From NCBI GenBank assembly GCA_019059635.1, contig JAGVRJ010000002.1, forward strand, positions 2,914,001 through 2,978,000: 64,000 nucleotides of DNA. The letters run 5' to 3'. The DNA comes from Proales similis. Its lineage: Eukaryota; Rotifera; Eurotatoria; Ploima; Proalidae. The notes under the pieces are model-generated. The model was not told the DNA's origin, did not search any database, and saw only the letters and a program-made list of their open reading frames with translations. Positions 34,945-44,500 of the stretch are shown piece by piece. The stretch's first letter is position 1. Each line of letters begins with the position of its first letter. The position numbers and the translations under genes are program-made.

Positions 34945-37189
34945 TTCATCTGGATTCAACCATGTTTTGTCTAAATGTCGACTGGTTGATTAAGGAGTCT
35001 CTTAGCTTGCTAACTCTTGTCCAGCTAAAGCAGCCAATAGTGCTTGATTTAGACCTCCGGAGTTGGGTTTTACTAAACGAATTGAGCTCGTGAAATAGAC
35101 CTGTCTCAATGAGCTAGAAAGCAAACATTTAGGTTAATGAGCTGCCAAGGTTAGACCGCAGACCAAAATGAGTTTACCTCTTTTTGAAATGAAGCCGACA
35201 CGCATCCAATGTTGAACTTGGAGAACAGGACTTCATCAGCTGGTTCTAGACTTTCCTCATTTATGCTCGAAAATGGCTCTAAATCGTATTCATCTCGGGC
35301 GTAGATTTTGTTCGGCTTTTAAATTAATTTAAATCAATGATAGAATGGTAACTTTGGCATTATCAAAATCAGATACTTACGTCTGGTTTAAAGGGCGGGT
35401 CCTCGAGTTTGGCTTCTATTCGAGTCCAATTAAAACTGAAGGCCGCATGATTTTTTAGCGGCATGAAGCCGTTCTTTCCGAGACGTTGCTCAGGACTGTA
35501 AGCCAAGAGCTGGAAGCATGTTGTCTTTATAAGCAGCCTCATGACAATTTGATGCAGATTCAAACTTACCTGGGAACAAAGATCTGCGGTCGCTTGAGAA
35601 AATCGATCGGAAAATTCGACGCGCTCACCGTCTAAGATTCGTCTCTCAATGAGATCTCTTTTGAACGCTTCATCCCTTCTCCTGAAAGGTGTGCGGCCTT
35701 CGATCATTTCATAGAGAACACAGCCCAAGCCTAAGTGACAAGAAGCATTGCTTATAGGGATCGACAAACGAATTTAACCCTAATTCATCGTCTCACCCCA
35801 AAAGTCAACCGAAAAGTCATACGGCTGCCCGGAGAGCATCTCAGGCGCCATGTAGCCCACCGTGCCTAACTTGCCATCGGTGTACGATGCGTCACCCAGC
35901 TCAACGGCCAGTCCAAGATCGCCTATACGCAGATGACCTTGTTCATCCACAAGAACATTATCGGGCTTGAGATCCCGGTAAATGATACGCAGCGAATGCA
36001 AATACTCGAGACCACAAATGATCTCGGCAGTGTAGAACAGAGCCCGGCTCTGGGTGAACCGTTTGCCGTAGTTCAAGTGGAAGCGTAAATCTCCGCCGCT
36101 CATCAACGTAAGAAACATAAAGACCTCCTTCTTGCTCTCTAATGCATAAGTCATATTGACCACAAACGCCGAGTCGATTTTCTTCAATATGTTCAACTCT
36201 TTCAATGCCATCTGACAAGCCTTGCTTGCTTTGATTCGTTTCTTTCTCATTACTTTGCATGCGTAAAGTTTTCCGTTTATTCTTGACTTGAACAGAAGCT
36301 GCTATTTAAACAAGTTGATTAAAAAAAGTTTATTTCAAAAGACTTTTACCTGGCATGCTTTGATTTCGCCGAAAGCGCCGCGGCCAAGCAGACGATAGAA
36401 ACGAAATGCATTTTGAGTGACGGGAATGTTTTCCAAACTTTTAAATCGCAAATACTGTTTAAAGTGCTCACTGCCGTCAAGGAACGAGGCGAACGGTTTC
36501 TCGTACAATTTCGCATTTATTTTACTTTGAAGAGCATTTTAAAGGCAAGTGCATAGGACGGCAGTGTCTGAATCGGAACTCACCATTTCAAATTGGCCAA
36601 AAATTCACTGATCTTCTCCGGCGAATCTAGCCCTTCTGGCGCTTGTTCATCGCATTCGCGTTTTAGAAATGCGCTTGCCTCAATCATTTGCCATAAGTAG
36701 AGACATAGCTCCTTGCGATCTTCTAATTTGGCCGAGAACTCAAACGCTTCCTGATTTTGGACCGCTTTTCAATTGGACCGCTTGCGACTGATCATACAAC
36801 CCAAGTCTTACCATTGCGTTCAAGCACTTGATATAAACTCTGTACTGAGGATGCTGAAGACAAAATTGACGAAATAGCTCCCTGCAGACTGGCTGCGAAT
36901 CAATCAGGTAGCTTTTGGTCATGTCTTTTAAAGTTTCAAATGATGCTGCGTCATGAACGAGCACTTGATAGAGAATAGTTGATTACCAGTCGGCAGATTA
37001 GAGTAGATGCTTCCATCAGGATCAGGCAGACTCATGAGGCCTCGCCATTTTTTGCTGATTACTTGCCCAGTGCGGAATTGCCCTTTTCGACAGAGCTCTT
37101 AGAACATCGTCTGATTTTGGGCGCAAGAGACTTTTACCTTTTTTGGCTCTGATGTAGGCCGAGTCGTATCCGATCTGGTCCAGTTCCAT
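34945..37189 (-). CDS. G protein-coupled receptor kinase, GRK4/5/6 subfamily
   Basis: A multi-exon minus-strand gene starting at ATG 37189 (MELDQIGYDSAYIRAKK), the amphipathic GRK N-terminus needed for receptor docking. The RGS homology domain includes CRELFRQFCLQHP. The kinase domain has the P-loop GRGAFGEIKACQ, lysine in YACKV, catalytic YRDLKPDNV, DLG (as in all GRKs) and GTVGYMAPEML, then RRDEAFKRDLIERR. AGC-kinase tail motifs EDPPFKPD and LIETGLFHELN follow, and the protein ends at the stop at 34945-34947. There is no PH domain, which separates it from GRK2/3. The family phosphorylates active receptors at the membrane and recruits arrestin. The second intron is best read as 69 nt, which gives the same spacing as human GRK5; a 23-nt alternative was rejected. 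It diverges from a possible small gene about 120 bp away. Confidence 0.9.
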
Positions 37190-37306
37190 AAATAAGAAAT
37201 TTTCTAAAATTCGCTTCTACTTTGATAATACAAAGCCTTCAAGCGAAATAACGCAGCTAAATAAAACACTCAAGCTGAATAGGCAAAGTTGCCTTATCAC
37301 TCTTGA

Positions 37307-37533
37307 ATGTCAGTGGCGGCAATGACCCGTTATTTTGAGTGCTTAATCAACAAGCACTTGAAAGAAAATGAAAATTGCTACCTAGAAGAGGAAGCGGCGG
37401 CAAAAAGGCCAACGCCAAATCTACACAAATGCATTGAGCGGTAGGCAATAGTAATTACAGCCTACTAATCAACTCCTGTATGAGCTCACTTTGTTCAGCT
37501 AGCAAGAAGAATTATGCTAAGAAAAGGGGCTAA
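37307..37533 (+). CDS. Possible small protein of unknown function
   Basis: Tentative two-exon ORF (37307-37440, 37503-37533) of about 54 residues, starting MSVAAMTRYFECL and ending in a very basic NYAKKRG. The peptide is highly charged, with three Cys. It does not match a family I recognise; small size, Cys and basic end would suit a mitochondrial accessory protein, but that is a guess. Without the splice the ORF stops one codon after the donor. AATAAA near 37733 lies downstream. It faces the GRK gene across a short divergent spacer of about 120 bp, which supports transcription here. Confidence 0.3.
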
Positions 37534-38006
37534 TTCCTGCTTTTGAGCAAGAGGAGGACGAATTTAGTCAAGTCGACAGAAAATAGATGTTTTGTAACGA
37601 TCAGACGCAATATTATAGACGCGGGATTGGGGTTCCTAAATTAGAAGTGAGTCAAGCCATTAATCTGAATCTAGAGTGAGACGCAAATCGTCATTCGAGT
37701 GGCTGTCTCGAGAATGACAAAAATTGTCTGTGAATAAATGATGCTTTCGGCGGTGGCATGAAGCATGTCGATTTAAACATTCTGGCTCCAGAATCGGCCA
37801 GTCTGCTTGCCGTTCGTCAGACAGATCAATTATTTAAGAAGCTGAATTGAAATATTTATTAAAAACTGCTTATATACAAGTCGAGACAGATGTGTGCTCA
37901 TAATTGCGACTAGATGCCCTCAAATATGCTTCGAAAGAGAAAGAATGTCGTTCTAGACAAATGGATTAGAGGCAATGAAAATAATCGGATTATAATTGAA
38001 CGGGGC
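37534..38006. other. Spacer with facing 3' ends, no gene seen
   Basis: AT-rich. AATAAA near 37733 would serve the small plus-strand gene, and TTTATT near 37856 would be a minus-strand poly(A) signal for the coiled-coil gene. Nothing else is recognisable. Confidence 0.4.
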
Positions 38007-38518
38007 CTACTCTTTCTGCTTAAAACATTCCCTCTTCTCCTTTATCTGGCTCGTATATTCAACCAGACGTGAGTGAGCTTCGCTCTCCGACTGCTCGTTC
38101 TCAAGGTTTTCGCTCAAATCTTTCAGCTTTTTGTCTGTCGGTCGACAAAATAATTATTTGGCCGCTGAGCACAAAATGTCAAACATGTTCGAATCTACTC
38201 CAATTTACTTTTGGCCTCGAGTCTCCGCTGCTCTTCTTGCATTATAACTGTCAACGCTTTTTGATTCTGCTCTGCTAGCTGTCTGCTCAATTTGATTGCA
38301 TGCAGCTCTTCTTTCAGCTGTTCAAGCTCGATTTGAGCCGACCAGAGATCACGCAACATTTTCTCGTGCAGTCGCTTGGAAACATTTTTCAAATTTTGCT
38401 CCTCGATCTCGGCAGCGTTCGCCTCTGTTTAGTGAATCTGCCAATGAGACACACTCGTCGCAATAAAGAAACGGTCAATTAACGCACCCTTAATAAGCTC
38501 AAGCGGCTCAAAGTCCAT
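38007..38518 (-). CDS. Small coiled-coil protein of unknown function
   Basis: Three exons (38518-38488, 38424-38209, 38134-38007) encode about 124 residues. All three joins keep frame. After MDFEPLELIKE the protein is one long predicted coiled coil with heptad Leu/Ile spacing (WSAQIELEQLKEELHAIKLS and following), then a Glu/Lys-rich tail ending in CFKQKE. Size and composition resemble small kinetochore, ciliary or meiotic coiled-coil subunits, but I cannot assign a family. It shares a divergent spacer of about 0.5 kb with the C1orf131 gene. Confidence 0.6.
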
Positions 38519-39060
38519 TTTCTCAATATTGTGTTTGTTCAATTTACAAAAGCATACGTGTTTGACCGGAGTCCGATTCAAAATTTTAAATAATCCTGAT
38601 ATGCGTCAAAACATAGTTTCCAATTAAATAACAAGCAGCCAATCAGATTAAAATTCATTTAAAAAAATATTGGCCATTGTTCAATTCGACAAAAAAATAT
38701 GAATTGCAATCGAGCACAGTCTTGATCTTAGAGCCTGGAGCTTAGAGCCTAGATGAGGCGACATCATTTAACAAGGCGATCTGGATTTAACAGCTTTCCT
38801 CCTGCCCAACCAACCATCAAAAAGTCATCAAATTAAGCAAATCTCCTTGCGGAAGTACTCAAATAAGAGTGAGGGGGCTTATTGCGGAAGATAATCAAAA
38901 CGCTCTCTGAAAAAAATTTTCAAATAAATTGAATTTGGATGGAAGAGACAAATTTGCTGCGCCGTTAGTTTTCAGTTGCATGCATGTGAATAATTAGAGA
39001 CAGGGACGAGCAAAGCGAGTTGGAGGAGTAGAAAATTCAAAGTGTACGAAGGAGGCAAGG
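38519..39060. promoter_or_regulatory. Divergent spacer between coiled-coil gene and C1orf131
   Basis: About 0.54 kb, AT-rich, position implies both promoters. A 14-base element is present twice in tandem at about 38727-38754 (CTTAGAGCCTGGAG then CTTAGAGCCTAGAT). No core promoter motif is claimed. Confidence 0.4.
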
Positions 39061-39732
39061 ATGAACGAGAAGCTGCCGGCGCCGGTTAAGAAGAAAATCT
39101 GCTCAAACGTAATTGAGTTCAACTCAAAGAAGAAAGGAATCACGAAAGGAAATAAGCCTGAGCTGCACAAATCAGTAATTTAAGAAGCTGAAACGTTATG
39201 CAATTCCAAAAACGTGAACGAAAAAGGAAGACCGGATGAGAACAGTTGATGAGCCGACAGAAGCCACGAAAGAGATCAGCTTCAGGGAAGCCAAATTCGA
39301 CGTGTTCAAGTTCGGTATAAAAGGGTTCGACAAAGAAGAACAAGAAAAGGCGAGAGTAAATCTTGCCATTCAGCTGGGCGCTAAAGTAACTTGATTTGAA
39401 AACAGCCGCTGTTAGGCTCTTGAATTAAGGCATGTGAATTAATGAAGCCGCCGAAAAATAGTTATATAAACTACAAAGAGCTGATGAACCAGAAGAGAGC
39501 GGAGAAAGAGAAACGCGAAAGGCTGATTAAAGAAAATCGTCACCGCGAAGCTAAAATGATCGCAAGTAGCAGCGGTAAGCAGAAGCAAGAAAAGGCCACA
39601 ATGAACAACAAGGTGCGAAAAGCCAAAATCAGCAAAGGCCAAGTCGGAGCCATTAAAGGTCATTTGGGTTCGTTTTCGAATGGCGTCCTTAAACTGAACA
39701 AGCAAGATATAAAGAAAATGGGTCTTAAATAA
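39061..39732 (+). CDS. C1orf131: C1orf131-like (DUF4602) ribosome-biogenesis protein
   Basis: Three exons (39061-39174, 39254-39385, 39448-39732) encode about 176 residues, very basic. Conserved blocks are FDVFKFGIKGFDKEEQEKA, LAIQLGAKPPKNSYINYKEL, and the C-terminal HLGSFSNGVLKLNKQDIKK, matching the human C1orf131 pattern FGISGYD..K......LGAKPPKKEYINYKEL...G.F.NGVL.LSK.DV.K. The human protein is a component of the small-subunit processome in the nucleolus. The three splice joins are all phase 0 and restore the conserved block exactly at GAK|PPK, which makes the structure firm. Confidence 0.88.
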
Positions 39733-39856
39733 ATTAAAAATCCAATCAGCCAATTGACTTTTCACGCTCTTACGTTTCATAAAAATGGAAGTTAAAGTCC
39801 AATTGTTGCTTTAATGTCTGCCCCTTGCACTCATAGAATTTCAAGAGTTCGACTCG

Positions 39857-41483
39857 ATGAATAATTTCAATGGACAATTGGAGCTCTATCCAGAAATTTG
39901 CATAGACAACTTTGGCTCTGATTTGATATGCGATCATCGAGTGAGATGCTTCATTCTGACTCACTTTCACGATGATCACATGCGAAATCTGGAAGACGTC
40001 TATTTCTATCGTCTGCTCAAGCAAAACGTCCAGCTAATTAAATTCTACTGCTCGACAATTACTCGCAAGTTCATTCAAACGTGTGACAAGTTTAAGCATC
40101 TGGATGACTATTGCACCGAAATATGCAACGAAACTCCTTTCGTCATTCAGATTTCATCCACCGAAACTGTGACCGCCACATTCTGTTGCGCAGGTTCGCT
40201 CCACACAAACGAATCAGAAATGTTCTGAAAATTGATTTTTGCCCAAAGGTCATTGTCCTGGATCGATAATGGTGTTTCTGGAAGGAGCTCGAGGCAACGT
40301 TCTGTTCACCGGCGACTTCCGTCTTCCATTAAACTGTGCGTCCAGACTCGGCGTTTTCAAGCCTTCATTGAACGCATCAGTGTCGGCGACCAAACGAGCT
40401 TGTGAAGAAGCCAAGAGCAGCATGAAAAAATGCAATCAACTCTACATCGACATGACTTTCTTCAAGCCCGAAATAAAACACATTCCGACCCGAGAGGAGA
40501 GCGTTGATGCTCTCATTGAGTTTCTTGGCAAATTTCTTTCCAGCAAAAAGACAGCCGGCGCCAACTACTTTACAAATCTGGTCTATTTGAAAACGAGCGC
40601 TCGAATCGGCTTTGAATTCATCTATCAAGAGATCTACCGCCGCACCGGACACAAAGTGCACGTAAATGCCTTAATATTCAGCATCTATGAGCAACTGCCG
40701 GCGATTCAGGCGAGCTTGACTCTCGATCCATACGAGACGCCTATTCACGCGTGCATCTACGAGAGCCGCAAGCGAGACGCCGCCAAAACAGATCTCATGT
40801 CGAGTCCGTTCGGAGGTGCCGAGAGGCGCACCTATATCCAGCCAAATGAGTGCAGAGTAAAAGCCGGCCTGCCAATACTGCCGTGTCTAATTGACTCTGA
40901 CAATCAGGACGAGTACTATGGAAGCCAGCGGTTGAATGCCGTCAAGATTATTCTATCCGCCATGTGGTTCACAGACACAGCCGGCGTCGACCGCATATTT
41001 GTCGAGTACAAGCCACTTGCCAAAGAAATGTTCACTCCGGCCTACAGACCGTACAAGAAGATCTACCGCCTTTGCTATTCGTTTCATTCGTCGTTTGCCG
41101 AAATAGTCGATTTCGTGCAAAAGATTGCGCCGGACAAAATGAAAGCGATCGCTCTGCCCGAATCGACCACTGAAGCAACGATAAATGAATACTTCTACGA
41201 CCATAGGGGCCAATTTGTCGGCTTCAATCCGCACAGTCTAGTCCGAGCCAGATCTGAGCAGTCGTCGGCAAGTTTTAAATCAGCGCCAGACGAGGCCAAA
41301 TTTCTGATTAAAAGCTCGCTGGTGCTACGAAAAAGAAAATCATTCTCCAAAACAATCGATCAGCATTCGAGCAGTGCCTCGTCTTCGTCTCAAGAAAGCG
41401 ATTCAAGTCTGAACTTTGGCGACGACGACCAATTTGACCAAGATCTGCAAACTTCAAAACGAACTAAAAAGTCAATCAAGTAA
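39857..41483 (+). CDS. DCLRE1C: Artemis nuclease (DCLRE1C), metallo-beta-lactamase/beta-CASP
   Basis: Two exons (39857-40193, 40249-41483) encode about 523 residues, starting MNNFNGQLELYP, like the Artemis N-terminus. Catalytic motifs are present: THFHDDHMRNL (motif 2, H.H.DH), GHCPGS (motif 3, recreated exactly at the splice), TGDFRL (motif 4), and beta-CASP motif YIDMTFF with a downstream KVHVNALIFSIYEQLP. SFHSSFAEIVDFV matches the SFHSSYSEI region of Artemis rather than SNM1A or Apollo. The enzyme opens hairpins and trims ends in non-homologous end joining with DNA-PKcs. The C-terminal tail is short, Ser/Asp-rich, with a basic end. AATAAA at 41543-41548; the next gene's 3' end begins immediately after, in the opposite direction. 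Confidence 0.92.
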
Positions 41484-41539
41484 CAAATTCTGTTTGTTTT
41501 TCTCTTCCTTGTAAAATGTAAACTATTTGCTCTGCATTT

Positions 41540-41575
41540 TGTAATAAATTCATTTTTTTTTTATTTTTTTTTTCA
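41540..41575. terminator. Overlapping 3' ends of Artemis and the SMYD gene
   Basis: Artemis AATAAA at 41543-41548 lies about 25 bp from the SMYD stop codon (41573-41575, minus). A TTTATT within the T-tract near 41559 reads AATAAA on the minus strand. Cleavage of Artemis RNA 10-30 nt after its signal would fall inside the SMYD 3' UTR or coding end. Confidence 0.55.
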
Positions 41576-44500
41576 ATTTTCATGCCAACGGCTTATTTGT
41601 TGCTCAAGCTGATGCTCAACAGAGGCGAATTGGCTCCAAACTGTACCCTGCCTCGTTGAATGGGTTTTTCTCAACTTTTCACGGGCCTATATAAAAACAT
41701 AGATTTGATCAACTGACTGATGTGTCTGTCAAATTGGTCGTCTCTATTTACTTGACTGAGCCGATCTTTGGCCACATTCAGTAGGAGTAGATCGTCGCTG
41801 TAGAGCGCAAGCTTGGCCAACTTGAGCATCAGCAATGAGATGGCTGGATGATCGCTTGGATAGAACTGACTTGAAACAGCATCTGCGATTACTAAAATTG
41901 AAATCAGCTTTGGGCTCAGCTGGTTTTACTTGTAGGCGGGCAAAAGCCAGTCTTGGCCGACTTGAAGGGCTTTGCTGTACTGAGAGGTGTTCAGATACAT
42001 TTCGAACAGATTCTCGCTGAGGCGAGCGCAGAATATGTTAACAAAGCTCGAATCGGGATGAACTAGACGAGCGAGAAGCCTTTCGCCTCTAATTATTGTG
42101 TCATTGATATGACCACTGCGAAGGGTGTTGAGCTTCAATGCGGCCAGGCAATCGTCGCCTATTGCCGGCGTTACTTGTTTGCAATTGTTGCAGGTCGACT
42201 CGATGTCTGCTTGCTGCAGCGGGTCAAAAGGATCTAGATCGGAAAAGTGCGATTGACAAAAATGACTTTATGTGTTCACAATTGGCAATTAGCGCTTTCA
42301 TGCAACCAATATGTACAAATAGTCAAAGTGTTCGGAAGGTTGATTAGACCGCGCGCGTTTCTATCGCTCGAGCTTATCGACTAGGCAATGCGCATTGACG
42401 CGATTAGGAGCGCGCCAGATGGATTTCGGCAAATATTTGAATGGATAAGATGAATAGCGAGCAACAATGTTGACCACGAAAAGTTAATTAACAGCGAGAT
42501 GTGGATGGCGGCGACACACGAATTAGCAGTGGCCAGTGGGATTAGGAATCGAGGCAGAAAACGAGGCAAAACGCGAGATCGGCCAAGAAACCAAAGAGAC
42601 GTACGAGCCATTCAAAGAGTATGTGCAGTACGCGTAAGGAGGACTAGATTGGACTTATCGCCAAGTAGAACCGAACTACACAGACACAAGAAATGAAGAC
42701 GAGCGGCCAGCTCTTACTCTTGTTCACCGTCGCAGCCGGTCAGTCTGTCTATTATCCGCCAAGAGAAGAGCAAGCTCGAGCTCCGATTGGCGCTCGGCCA
42801 GCAGCTACCCTGCCACCGGAATACTACAACTATCCGTACTACTATGGATACGATTCGTACAACATTTGTCCCGAAAAGTTCTATTACTTTGATTACGAGC
42901 CGCTCATAACAAGAGGCGCGCCGTCGTTTCCATTCGATCGACGAATAAATAAACAGAGAAACGCAACCAACAGAACACAAGCCACAGGCCATCAAACTAA
43001 ACCGCTCGCGTCTCAAATTCTGCTCGGCCAAGATCTTCAAGGCCCTTTCTGGCTGATATTCAAGCAGACGTACGACACGTGCTGCTCTCTGAACAGAGAT
43101 CGCCTGCAAGCCGAAGTAGTCGGCGACGACGTCACGCTCTACGAAGAGCTGTTCATCTCGTTCGTCAACCAGACCAGGAATTTGGCGCAGAAAATGGAGG
43201 GCATGTTCGGCATAGTTGAAATGGGCAATTTGCTAGAACAAGGCGAGGACGAGCCAAGCCATCACGTACCAATTTTGACCTCGAGTGGTAAAGCTGCTCG
43301 AAAATCGATTCGATCGACCAAATTGTTAAACCTAAACCAACTTGAATAGGCTTCTACCTGATAAGCAACCGCGAAGTGAACGGCTATCCGACTGTGACTC
43401 CGATCGCTCTCTCAATATTGCTCAACGCTTGGCCGTTATTGGTCATCATAATTGTGGCCAATCTGTACGCGGCTATAACCATCTGGTTTCTGGACCGGGT
43501 GCTCAAGACTCATCAAATGCACAAGCCGTTCACAAAAGGAACTGCCTACGGCCTCCTCTGGTCTTTTTTCTTGTTCACTGCCACCAGGTAGGATGATTGC
43601 CTTTCAAAACAGCCTCCGCAGTTGAATGCATTTTGGCCTGATTGTAAGCATTCCGCCTCGGATCAGCATTAAAACTTGGGCGATCAGGTTTTTCACGGTC
43701 CTCTGGCTGATGGTCAGCTTGGTGATTGTGGTCGTTTTTATCGGCATGTTCACCACCAAGTTGAACATGTACGCGAAGAACGGCGAATCGCTGGAAGAGA
43801 AAACCGTGGGCATTAACCGCTACTCGGTGGACAGTGTTTGGCTCGAGTCGGAAAATGCTATTCCAGTCGGTGAGCTCTCCCTCGCCCTTAACTTTTGTCA
43901 AAGCAGACACCATCAAAGCTTTCCTGGCCATTTCTAGTTTACAACTCAATGATCGACATGTTCCGCGACCTTGACGAGCTCAAACTCGACTACATCCTGC
44001 TTGACAGGATTTACGTGAATTTTTACTCCGAGCTGATAAACGACCAGTTTTACATAATGCGTCGCGTTGACCGAAAACGTCGATTCAATCTCGTTCTCAG
44101 AGGATTCAATAGCGAGCAGCTCTCCTGCTTCAAAAGCAGTGCCCGAATCTACTTCCAACAGTGGCTCAAGTCGAACTTGACGACCAACAACAACAAGGTA
44201 GAGTTGTGAATTCTTTTTCGATTCGATCTGAACCCTTCAAAAACGCTGAATCAGATCAAAGACAAAACCGATTATTTTGACATCACCGATGAGCTGCTTT
44301 ATCCGAGCCGAAACGGATACTTGATAACAGCGATTGTAGTCCTATCGCTTCTAATCACTCTGGGCGTATCATGGCAAGTGACTTGTATGAAGACGCCCGG
44401 ATTGAGCAGTGTAACCAGTGGACTGCCGTCTGTGGCCGGAGCAGTCGGAGGCCGTTCTCTGAGTGAGTTTACATAAAATATTGATTTAAAACAATGCCTA

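Noticed and set aside
36962-36986. Apparent 23-nt intron in the GRK gene
   Set aside because: A 69-nt intron with an earlier donor and the same acceptor is in phase and gives the same residue spacing as human GRK5 before the RGS helices.
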